This document shows positions 1 to 4,939 of a stretch of DNA of 6,246 bases, piece after piece. Location: contig JAKAAV010000146.1 in the NCBI GenBank assembly GCA_021802185.1, positions 1 to 6,246 of the forward strand. Reading direction: 5' to 3'. The DNA comes from Chloroflexota bacterium. Lineage in GTDB: Bacteria > Chloroflexota > Limnocylindria > Limnocylindrales > CSP1-4. The notes below the pieces were generated by a model. It saw only the letters and a list, made by a program, of their open reading frames with translations, did not search any database and was not told the DNA's origin. Within the stretch, counting starts at the first letter, position 1, and each line of letters starts with the position of its first letter. Made by a program: the position numbers and the translations under genes.

Positions 1-1
1 C

Positions 2-460
2 GGACGGGGCGCGCGCGTCTTCGACCGCGTGGTCCTCGCCGTCCTCCAGAACCCCCGCAAGGCGGCCCTGTTCGGCGAGGCCGAGCGAGTGGAGGTCATC
101 GCGCGCGCCATCGCCGAGGAGTTGCCGGCGGACGTGGCCGGGCGCGTGTCGATCGTCCGGTTCGACGGGCTGACCGTCGACGCCGCCAGGAGGCATGGCG
201 CGGAGTTCGTCGTGCGCGGGCTGCGTGCCGTCAGCGACTTCGAGACCGAGCTCCAGATGGCCCACTTCAACCAGAAGCTCGCGCCTGAGATCGACACGGT
301 CTTCTTCATGACGGCGCTCGAGCACGCGTACCTGAGCTCGAGCCTGGTGAAGGAGATCGCCCGGTTCGGCGGGGACGTGCGGGCGATGGTGCCGGCTGCC
401 GTCGCCGAGCGGCTGCAGGTCGCTGCGGCGGCGTGGAGCGCGGACTCGGCGGTGGGCTAG
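2..460 (+). CDS. coaD: Phosphopantetheine adenylyltransferase (CoaD), 5' end cut by the window
   Basis: CoaD transfers AMP from ATP to 4'-phosphopantetheine, giving dephospho-CoA, the penultimate step of CoA synthesis in the cytoplasm. The frame is already open at base 2, and 152 residues are visible before the TAG at 458-460. Family hallmarks seen are VFDRVVLAVLQNPRKAALF near the left edge, the block FVVRGLRAVSDFETELQMA followed by HFNQKL, then TVFFMT, and finally SSSLVKEIARFGGDV, which belongs to the nucleotide-binding region. The N-terminal nucleotidyltransferase motif (PGSFDP...GH) is missing because it lies upstream; about 20 residues appear to be cut off, judging from the usual length of roughly 160. 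A GTG at 29 is only an internal valine in the conserved DRVVLAV strand and is not the start. The product supplies CoA, the donor of the prosthetic group for the ACP encoded further downstream. Assignment is firm. Confidence 0.96.
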   Translation, partial: GRGARVFDRVVLAVLQNPRKAALFGEAERVEVIARAIAEELPADVAGRVSIVRFDGLTVDAARRHGAEFVVRGLRAVSDFETELQMAHFNQKLAPEIDTVFFMTALEHAYLSSSLVKEIARFGGDVRAMVPAAVAERLQVAAAAWSADSAVG

Positions 461-463
461 AAT
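434..463 (+). promoter_or_regulatory. Candidate sigma-70-type promoter overlapping the coaD stop codon
   Basis: TAGAAT at 458-463 matches the -10 consensus TATAAT at five of six positions and stands out in such GC-rich DNA. Its first three bases are the coaD stop codon. With an 18-base spacer the -35 position would be TGGAGC at 434-439, matching TTGACA at only three of six positions, so the -35 is weak. Transcription would start near 470, giving a leader of about 45 bases to the proposed ATC start at 515. It is placed to drive the gene run from the coiled-coil gene onward. The hexamer is seen; promoter function is inferred. Confidence 0.42.
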
Positions 464-500
464 GTCGCGTCAGTCCGTGACGGCGTCCCTCACCGTCGGC

Positions 501-506
501 AGGAGG
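501..506 (+). promoter_or_regulatory. Perfect Shine-Dalgarno site that decides the start of the coiled-coil gene
   Basis: AGGAGG lies in the non-coding gap after coaD. Eight bases separate it from the ATC at 515. This is exactly the spacing between the acpP Shine-Dalgarno (3847-3852) and its GTG at 3861. The first canonical in-frame start, GTG at 554, is 47 bases away and has no such site of its own. The motif therefore argues for initiation at 515. Confidence 0.72.
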
Positions 507-514
507 TTCCCACC

Positions 515-1039
515 ATCGACATCATCTTCCTCGTCGAGCGTCTCGAGTCGCTCGTGGCCAACGGGAAGAGGCTGCCCCTCACCAACACCGTCGTCATCGA
601 TCAGGCCGCGGCCCTCGACCTGGTAGACCAGCTGCGCGTTGCCGTGCCCGAGGAGGTGCGGCAGGCGAAGCGGGTCAACCAGGAGTCCGACCGTATCCTG
701 GAGAAGGCGCAGGAGGAGGCGGACCGCATCGTCGCGCGAGCCCAGGAGCAGGCCGCGTTCCTCATCGAGGAGCGCGAGCTGACGCGCGCGGCGGAGATCC
801 GATCTCAGGAGATCGTCGCCGAGGGTCGGCGGGAGGCGGAGGAGATCAGGCGCGGCGCCGACGAGTACGCGGCGAGCGTGCTCGTGGGGCTGGAGGGCGA
901 GTGCGTCAAGGTGCTCCAGAGCATCCGGCACGGAATCGAGATGCTCGACGAGCGCCGCGGCCTCGAACCCGAACCGGAACCGGTCGCGGACGAGTCCGGG
1001 CCGGAGCCGGACCGCGTGGCGGGGCATGCTCGCGTTTAA
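515..1039 (+). CDS. Small coiled-coil protein (DivIVA/AtpF-like), probable ATC start
   Basis: This 174-residue soluble protein has no signal peptide or membrane segment. Residues 2-14 (DIIFLVERLESLV) resemble the conserved N-terminus, roughly MD-[VI]-x-x-L-[VI]-[DE]-RLE, that I recall from homologues annotated as ATPase, AtpF-like or cell-division initiation protein near coaD. A linker with KRLPL and a VPEEVRQAKRV segment (44-54) follows, then a long Glu/Arg/Ala coiled coil (about 55-125), a short helix ending in IRHGIEML (137-144), and an acidic proline tail with EPEPEP. Between the coaD stop and base 554 the frame contains no ATG, GTG, TTG or CTG. The first canonical start, GTG 554, would delete the conserved N-terminus and lacks a ribosome binding site, so I chose ATC 515 behind AGGAGG. 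The TAA at 1037-1039 lies inside the next gene. Coiled-coil scaffolding is plausible, but function is unknown. The gene is firm; the exact start is less so. Confidence 0.82.
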   Translation: MDIIFLVERLESLVANGKRLPLTNTVVIDQAAALDLVDQLRVAVPEEVRQAKRVNQESDRILEKAQEEADRIVARAQEQAAFLIEERELTRAAEIRSQEIVAEGRREAEEIRRGADEYAASVLVGLEGECVKVLQSIRHGIEMLDERRGLEPEPEPVADESGPEPDRVAGHARV

Positions 1040-1568
1040 CGTCGCGGGGCTCATGGGGTCCGCGCCGGGCACCGACCGGCGCTACGAGATCCACGATGCC
1101 GCCCTCGACCTGCCCGACGACCTGCGCCTCGCGGAGCCCATCAACGGCAACGTCCGGCTGTCACGCACCTCGCGCAGCATCCTCGCCGACGCCGATCTGA
1201 CGACGGCGCTGCGGGAGCTGTGCAGCCGCTGCCTGCGGCCCATCGTGGCGCCCGTGCACGTCGAGCTGCTCGAGGAGGCGCTCCCGAGCGTGGACCTGCA
1301 CACGGGCCTGCCGCTCGACACCAGCGTCGAGCCTGACGCACTGCGCATCGACGAGCACCACGTGCTCGACCTGGGCGGCCCGGTGGGCGACGCGATCTCG
1401 ATGGCCGAGCCGATCGCGCCGCTGTGCCGGCCCGACTGCCGAGGGCTCTGCACGGTGTGCGGGACCGACCTCAACGAGGCGCCCGGGCACGCGCACCAGG
1501 ACGAACCGATCGACCCCAGGCTGGCGTCGCTGGCCGACTGGAACGCGACCGACGCCGGGACCGACTGA
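1026..1568 (+). CDS. yceD: YceD/DUF177-family protein, cysteine-rich
   Basis: The 180-residue protein carries the DUF177 (YceD) signature: a CSRCLRP motif (Cys66, Cys69), a variable acidic middle, then EPIAPLCRPDCRGLC followed by TVCGTDLN (Cys134, 138, 142, 145), and a closing DPRLASL. The six cysteines suggest a metal-binding fold, presumably zinc. The family is widely encoded immediately before rpmF, as here, and has been linked to ribosomal RNA or large-subunit biogenesis; its biochemical role is not settled. The ATG at 1026 overlaps the preceding gene by 14 bases with only a weak ribosome binding site, so translational coupling is likely. The N-terminus MLAFNVAGLMGSAPGT is typical for the family and supports this start. 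The family call is firm; the function is only associated. Confidence 0.92.
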   Translation: MLAFNVAGLMGSAPGTDRRYEIHDAALDLPDDLRLAEPINGNVRLSRTSRSILADADLTTALRELCSRCLRPIVAPVHVELLEEALPSVDLHTGLPLDTSVEPDALRIDEHHVLDLGGPVGDAISMAEPIAPLCRPDCRGLCTVCGTDLNEAPGHAHQDEPIDPRLASLADWNATDAGTD

Positions 1569-1580
1569 CCGCCACCCCAG

Positions 1581-1606
1581 CGACCGACGGGACCTCCCGG
1601 CGGTCG
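1581..1606 (+). promoter_or_regulatory. Stem-loop in the yceD-rpmF gap
   Basis: CGACCG (1581-1586) pairs with CGGTCG (1601-1606). After an A/G mismatch (1587, 1600), CGGG (1588-1591) pairs with CCCG (1596-1599) around an ACCT loop. This gives ten pairs in 26 bases. No T-run follows, so it is not a standard intrinsic terminator. It lies about 44 bases before the rpmF start and leaves the Shine-Dalgarno region free. It might be an mRNA processing or stability element, or a leader structure for bL32. The pairing is seen; a role is only inferred. Confidence 0.4.
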
Positions 1607-1649
1607 ACGATCATCCGACCAACAGACCGACGAGGAGACCGAGGACACC

Positions 1650-1856
1650 ATGGGCCTGCCGAAGCGCAAGACCTCCCACGCCGCCCAGGGCGACCGCCGC
1701 GCCCACCAGGCGCTGACGGCGCCGACCATCGAGTCCTGCCCGCACTGCCACGAGCCAAAGCAGCCGCATCACGCCTGCCCGAACTGCGGCTGGTACGGGG
1801 GCCGCGAGGCGGTGCACGTCCGCACGAAGGCGACCGGCGAGACCCCGCGCTCCTGA
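1650..1856 (+). CDS. rpmF: 50S ribosomal protein L32 (bL32), zinc-binding form
   Basis: bL32 is a small component of the large ribosomal subunit. The 68-residue product begins MGLPKRKTSH, matching the family start AVPKRKTS, followed by a basic RRAH segment. It then has a four-cysteine zinc ribbon: Cys30-x2-Cys33 (CPHC) and Cys43-x2-Cys46 (CPNC), closed by GWYGGREAV. All four cysteines are present, so this is the zinc-dependent paralogue type and not the cysteine-less form. GAGGAG at 1632-1637 and GAGGA at 1641-1645 precede the ATG at 1650; the second is close (4 bases) and the first distant (12 bases). It follows the yceD gene after 81 bases containing a hairpin, and precedes plsX by 19 bases. 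The yceD-rpmF-plsX order is widespread in bacteria. Assignment is firm. Confidence 0.97.
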   Translation: MGLPKRKTSHAAQGDRRAHQALTAPTIESCPHCHEPKQPHHACPNCGWYGGREAVHVRTKATGETPRS

Positions 1857-1875
1857 CGCCCGGCGCAGCGCGCGC

Positions 1876-3009
1876 ATGGACGCTCCGACGGCGCCGTCGG
1901 CGGCCGCGCCGTCCTCGCCCGCACGCCCCGATCGGCTGCGAGTCGCCGTGGACGCCCTCGGCGGGGATCACGGCCCCTCGGAGGTCGTGCCCGGCGCGCT
2001 TGCGTGGGCGCGCGACCATCCCGAGGTCGACCTCGTCCTCGTCGGGGACGAGGCCAGGGTCGCGCCGTACATCGGCGGCGGGTTGCCGCCGCAGGTCACG
2101 CTGGTGCCGGCGTCCGACCTCGTCGAGATGGACGAGTCTCCGGCCTCGGCCGTCCGCCGGAAGCGGGACGCCAGCATCAACGTCGCGATGCGCATGGTCC
2201 GCGAGGGGCGCGCCGACGCGGTCGTGACGGCCGGCCACACGGGCGCCGGGGTCGCGGCGGCGATCCTGCATCTCGGCCGCCTGCCCGGCGTCGACCGGCC
2301 GGCGCTCGCGGTCCCGATGATCAGCGACCAGGGCCCCTTCGTGCTGCTCGACATCGGCGCGACGACGGATTCCACCGGCCTCAACCTCGCCCAGTTCGCC
2401 CGGATGGGCGCGATCTACGCCGAGCGCGTGCTCGGTGTCGCGCAGCCCCGCGTGGCGCTGCTCTCGATCGGCGAGGAGGGTGGGAAGGGCGAGCGACGCG
2501 TCCAGGAGGCGACCGCGATGCTCGCCGAGAGCGATCTCCGGTTCGTCGGCAACGTCGAGGGCAAGGACCTCCCGGCCCACCTCGCCGACGTCGTCGTGTG
2601 CGACGCGACGGTCGGCAACGTCACCATGAAGTTCTTCGAGGGCCTCTCGGGCTTCATCTTCGACCTGTTCCGGGAGGAGTTCCGGCGCCCGCCCCTCGGC
2701 CCGCTCGCCTACCTGCTGATGCGCCCCGCGCTCGGCAGGATCCGCGGGCGGTTCGACTACGAGCGCACCGGCGGGGCGCCGCTCCTCGGGGTACGCGGTT
2801 CCGTCGTCATCACGCACGGGCGCGCCAGGGCGCGCATGATCTCCTACGCCGTGGCCGCCGGCGTGGACTCGGCGCGCGCGCACGTGCCGGACCTGATCGT
2901 GGAGGCGCTGCGTCCGAAGCGGACGGCCGGGGCGGAGGCGCACGTCGGGAGCGACACGGCGGCGGAGGCTGACGACGGCGCGGCGACGAGGGGAGAGGAG
3001 ACGGCCTGA
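1876..3009 (+). CDS. plsX: Phosphate acyltransferase PlsX
   Basis: PlsX converts acyl-ACP and phosphate into acyl phosphate, the donor used by PlsY to acylate glycerol-3-phosphate; it is a soluble, membrane-associating enzyme of phospholipid synthesis. The 377-residue product shows VAVDALGGDHGP (23-34), a TAGHTGA motif (118-124) where SAGNTGA is usual, LLDIGAT, the ALLSIGEEGGKG motif, FVGNVEGKD, VVCDATVGNVTMK (usually CDGFVGNV), and GGAPLLGVRG. These substitutions make it a divergent but complete member. A proline/alanine-rich leader of about 19 residues precedes the first strand, and a low-complexity acidic tail of about 30 residues follows ALRPKRT; family members are usually about 330-350 long. 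No clear Shine-Dalgarno precedes ATG 1876. It is the first plausible start after rpmF, but a start nearer the VAVDALGG strand cannot be excluded. The downstream gene begins one base after the stop. Confidence 0.95.
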   Translation: MDAPTAPSAAAPSSPARPDRLRVAVDALGGDHGPSEVVPGALAWARDHPEVDLVLVGDEARVAPYIGGGLPPQVTLVPASDLVEMDESPASAVRRKRDASINVAMRMVREGRADAVVTAGHTGAGVAAAILHLGRLPGVDRPALAVPMISDQGPFVLLDIGATTDSTGLNLAQFARMGAIYAERVLGVAQPRVALLSIGEEGGKGERRVQEATAMLAESDLRFVGNVEGKDLPAHLADVVVCDATVGNVTMKFFEGLSGFIFDLFREEFRRPPLGPLAYLLMRPALGRIRGRFDYERTGGAPLLGVRGSVVITHGRARARMISYAVAAGVDSARAHVPDLIVEALRPKRTAGAEAHVGSDTAAEADDGAATRGEETA

Positions 3010-3010
3010 G

Positions 3011-3340
3011 ATGGGAGGCACGCCGGGCGCGGCCCGCATCCTCACGGTCCGGCGCCGCGTGATCGGCACGCTGGCGCGCACCGCTGCCGAGAGCCAGCCC
3101 GGAGTCCTTCGCGTCGGGCGCGGCGGGGCGGCGTTCTGGGCCTGGCTTGCCGGGCCCGCCGTGACGGCGCGCATCCGTGGCGACCGCGTCCACGTCCGGC
3201 TGTTCGTCGTGGCCCGCGGGAACGAGCCGCTCGGCACCCTCGCGCGGCGTGTCCGCCAGTCGATCGCCGAGACGATCGAGCGGCAGCTCGGCCTCGAGCT
3301 CGGCGAGGTCACGGTCCTCATCGACGGGGTCGGCGGCTGA
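3011..3340 (+). CDS. Asp23/Gls24-family (DUF322) protein
   Basis: This 109-residue cytoplasmic protein matches the Asp23/Gls24 family fold. An initial VRRRVIGTLARTAAESQPGV segment is followed by a weakly conserved middle, a strand with VTARIRGDRVHVRLFVV, the helix LARRVRQSIAETIERQLGLE, and the closing strand VTVLIDGV. Family members include membrane- or envelope-associated stress proteins. B. subtilis YqhY also belongs here; it is encoded between accBC and nusB and has been connected with control of fatty-acid synthesis. The placement here, between plsX and nusB, is parallel. The ATG lies one base after the plsX stop, and a GGAGAGGAG stretch at about 2992-3000 within plsX serves as Shine-Dalgarno with ten bases of spacing. 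The family assignment is good; a lipid-regulatory role is inference from neighbours. Confidence 0.85.
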   Translation: MGGTPGAARILTVRRRVIGTLARTAAESQPGVLRVGRGGAAFWAWLAGPAVTARIRGDRVHVRLFVVARGNEPLGTLARRVRQSIAETIERQLGLELGEVTVLIDGVGG

Positions 3341-3343
3341 CGC

Positions 3344-3847
3344 GTGGCCGAACCCGCTCCCGCGTCGCACGCGGCGCACCGGGCCGCGCGGCGCCTCGCG
3401 CTCGCCGCCGTCTTCGAGGCCGATTTCGGGCAGCGGACCGCGGCGTCCGCGCTCGAGCGCCAGGTGTCCGACGTCGGCGCCGACCCGGAATCCGCCGCCT
3501 ACGCGCGACAGCTGGTCGAGGCGGTCGTGCGGCACCGCGACTCGATCGACGCCCGAATCGAGGCCGTCGCGCCCGCGTACCCGGTCGTCCAGCTCGCGAG
3601 AATCGACCGCGCACTGTTGCGTTCGGCCCTTGGGGAACTGCTACACTCCGCGGCGACGCCGGCCCGCGTGGTCATCGCCGAGTGGGTCGGCCTCGCGAGA
3701 ACCTACAGTGGGGAACCCGCCCGTCGCCTTCTGAACGGCGTCCTTGGACGGATCGCGGACGAGGCGGGACTGGCCGCCCCTACGCGAGGGGGAGGGGATC
3801 GCGGGTCCAGGCGGTCGAGGGCAGGCGGCGCGAGACCGCCGCGATGA
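3344..3847 (+). CDS. nusB: Transcription antitermination factor NusB
   Basis: NusB binds boxA RNA together with S10 (NusE) and supports antitermination of rRNA operons. The 167-residue helical protein has the typical opening [13 protein letters not shown] (16-28), a central [18 protein letters not shown] helix, [35 protein letters not shown] (the family's V-I-N-E-A-x-x-L-A-K segment), and [15 protein letters not shown] Gly/Arg-rich basic tail of about 20 residues ([21 protein letters not shown] region) extends beyond the conserved domain; it might add RNA contacts, but that is speculative. The GTG at 3344 lies three bases after the preceding stop with little Shine-Dalgarno, suggesting coupled translation. 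The TGA at 3845-3847 shares its last base with the acpP ribosome binding site. nusB next to an Asp23-family gene is also seen in Bacillus. Confidence 0.93.
   Translation: MAEPAPASHAAHRAARRLALAAVFEADFGQRTAASALERQVSDVGADPESAAYARQLVEAVVRHRDSIDARIEAVAPAYPVVQLARIDRALLRSALGELLHSAATPARVVIAEWVGLARTYSGEPARRLLNGVLGRIADEAGLAAPTRGGGDRGSRRSRAGGARPPR
3639..3647 (+). promoter_or_regulatory. Possible internal extended -10 promoter within nusB
   Basis: TGCTACACT (3639-3647) is an extended -10 (TGn followed by TACACT), unusual in this GC-rich coding context. A TTGCGT at 3617-3622 could serve as a poor -35, but the spacer is 19 bases. It lies about 215 bases before acpP and could give acpP-rnc-smc an extra transcript. 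The same bases encode the conserved ELLH part of NusB, so chance is quite possible. Confidence 0.22.
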
Positions 3848-3852
3848 GGAGG
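3847..3852 (+). promoter_or_regulatory. Strong Shine-Dalgarno of acpP
   Basis: AGGAGG starts on the last base of the nusB stop codon and ends eight bases before the GTG at 3861. It fixes the acpP start, excludes the longer in-frame reading from ATG 3744, and suits a highly expressed protein. Confidence 0.8.
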
Positions 3853-3860
3853 TAGGACGG

Positions 3861-4103
3861 GTGACGGCATCAACCTACGAGCGGCTCAAGAAGATCGTCG
3901 TCGAGCAGCTCGGCGTCGACGAGGACGAGGTCAAGCCCGAGGCGTCGTTCGTCGATGACCTGAACGCGGACTCGCTGGACCTCGTCGAGCTCATCATGAG
4001 CCTCGAGGAAGAGTTCGGCACCGAGATCTCCGACGAGGACGCCGAGAAGATCCGCACGGTCCAGGACGCGGTCGACTACATCGACGAGCACAGCGCGCAG
4101 TAG
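3861..4103 (+). CDS. acpP: Acyl carrier protein
   Basis: ACP carries growing acyl chains on a phosphopantetheine arm during fatty-acid synthesis and supplies acyl-ACP to PlsX. The 80-residue acidic protein is of normal length. It opens [18 protein letters not shown], has the F-V-D-D-L approach to the attachment site, and then [10 protein letters not shown] with Ser38 as the predicted phosphopantetheine site. It continues [19 protein letters not shown] and ends [10 protein letters not shown], all typical. The frame is open further upstream (ATG at 3744), but the perfect Shine-Dalgarno at 3847-3852 and the family N-terminus place the start at GTG 3861. It follows nusB after 13 bases and precedes rnc by 13 bases. 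fabD and fabG, which often sit between plsX and acpP, are absent from this cluster. Assignment is firm. Confidence 0.98.
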   Translation: MTASTYERLKKIVVEQLGVDEDEVKPEASFVDDLNADSLDLVELIMSLEEEFGTEISDEDAEKIRTVQDAVDYIDEHSAQ

Positions 4104-4116
4104 CGCGCCGTCGCGG

Positions 4117-4914
4117 ATGGAACCGGCAGGCGAGCTCGCGGCGAGACTCGGCCTGCCAGCCAACGCTCGCGCGCTGCTCGAGCGCGCGCTGATCCACGGC
4201 AGCTTCACCAACGAGCACCCCGAGGAACCCGGCGGTTCCAACGAGCGCCTCGAGTTCCTCGGCGACGCGGTGGTGTCGCTGGTGATCTCCGAGGCGCTCT
4301 TCACGCGCCATCCCGAAGAGGACGAGGGCGCGCTGACCGCGCGACGCGCGGCCCTCGTGTCGACGCGTGCGCTGGCGCGGGTAACGCGCCGCCTGCATCT
4401 CGACGAGCTCATCGTGCTTGGCCAGGGCGCCGAGCGGACCGGCGAGCGCGGGCGGGCGTCGGTGCAGGCCGCGACGTTCGAGGCGGTGGCCGCCGCGGTG
4501 TACCTCTCGGAGGGATTCGAAGCGGCGAGGGACTGGCTCACGGCGCTGTTCGCGAACGAGCTCGACGACCAGGCCCCGGTGGCGCGCCTGAAGTCGCCGA
4601 AGAGCCGCTTGCAGGAGATCAGCTACGTCCGGTGGGGGTCGCCGCCGTCGTACCGGCTCGTGAGCGCGATGGGACCCGATCACGCGAAGCGGTACGTCGT
4701 CGAGGTCGTCCTTGGGGAGCAGGTGCTCGGGCGTGGCGAGGGTGGCAACCGGCGGGACGCCGAGACGGAGGCGGCCGCACAGGCCATGGCGGTGCTCCTG
4801 GACGACGTCGCGTCCGACGAGCCGTCGGCCGGCGCGGCCTCAGCGCGCCGCGCGCCCGAGGACGAAGCGGCGCACGCCGCCGGGATGGTCGCTCGGGAGG
4901 ACGCGGACTCGTGA
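4117..4914 (+). CDS. rnc: Ribonuclease III
   Basis: RNase III cleaves double-stranded RNA, chiefly in rRNA maturation and mRNA control. The 265-residue product has the catalytic domain with signature NERLEFLGDAV (42-52), giving Glu46 and Asp50 as metal ligands (E. coli Glu41 and Asp45), and EGALTARRAALVS with Glu70 (E. coli Glu65). QAATFEAVAAAVYL follows, where Glu122 aligns with catalytic Glu117. Ala119 occupies the position of E. coli Asp114, normally a metal ligand. A double-stranded RNA-binding domain spans about 164-232 (KSRLQEI, GPDHAKRYVVEV, GEGGNRRDAETEAAAQAM). An alanine/acidic tail of about 30 residues ends the protein. The start ATG 4117 has no evident Shine-Dalgarno, so coupling to acpP 13 bases upstream is likely. 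The acpP-rnc-smc order is common. Family assignment is firm; the effect of the Asp-to-Ala change is unknown. Confidence 0.95.
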   Translation: MEPAGELAARLGLPANARALLERALIHGSFTNEHPEEPGGSNERLEFLGDAVVSLVISEALFTRHPEEDEGALTARRAALVSTRALARVTRRLHLDELIVLGQGAERTGERGRASVQAATFEAVAAAVYLSEGFEAARDWLTALFANELDDQAPVARLKSPKSRLQEISYVRWGSPPSYRLVSAMGPDHAKRYVVEVVLGEQVLGRGEGGNRRDAETEAAAQAMAVLLDDVASDEPSAGAASARRAPEDEAAHAAGMVAREDADS

Positions 4915-4915
4915 C

Positions 4916-4937
4916 CGCCGGCCGTCGGGGGCCGGTG
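4916..4937 (+). promoter_or_regulatory. GC-rich stem-loop between rnc and smc
   Basis: Bases 4916-4923 (CGCCGGCC) pair with 4930-4937 (GGCCGGTG) around the loop GTCGGG, giving eight pairs including one G-T wobble. The hairpin begins just after the rnc stop (4912-4914) and ends two bases before the smc GTG at 4940, so it would enclose any smc ribosome binding sequence. No T-run follows, so it is not a standard terminator. It could limit smc translation or be an RNase III target. The pairing is seen; function is inferred, and such pairing is easily formed by chance at this GC content. Confidence 0.38.
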
Positions 4938-4939
4938 TC

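Noticed and set aside
462..626. A 54-codon frame starting at the ATG that overlaps the TAGAAT hexamer
   Set aside because: It has no Shine-Dalgarno, sits in the proposed -10, and runs out of frame through the conserved N-terminus of the coiled-coil gene.
964..981. Short GAACCS hexamer repeat at the end of the coiled-coil gene
   Set aside because: It simply encodes the EPEPEP stretch of the acidic tail, and is too short to treat as a separate repeat element.
1547..1631. Four copies of GACCGAC (1547, 1559, 1582, 1625) around the yceD-rpmF gap
   Set aside because: Spacing is irregular, two copies lie in coding sequence, and short GC-rich words recur easily here. One copy is part of the hairpin, which explains it better.
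1424..2227. A plus-strand 267-codon open frame across yceD, rpmF and plsX
   Set aside because: It is out of frame with three genes with unmistakable motifs, and its composition is Arg/Pro/Thr-rich with no domain.
1471..3321. A minus-strand open frame of 616 codons opposite yceD, rpmF, plsX and the Asp23-family gene
   Set aside because: Its predicted protein is Arg/Pro/Gly/Ala-rich with no recognisable family, and it covers four well-supported plus-strand genes. GC-rich DNA has few stop codons on the opposite strand.
3704..3709. TACAGT as a second internal -10 within nusB
   Set aside because: There is no extended -10 TG, no -35 at usual spacing, and it encodes the conserved TYSGE segment.
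3744..3860. Upstream in-frame extension of acpP to ATG 3744
   Set aside because: It would overlap the conserved end of nusB and add 39 atypical residues; the strong Shine-Dalgarno and family length favour GTG 3861.
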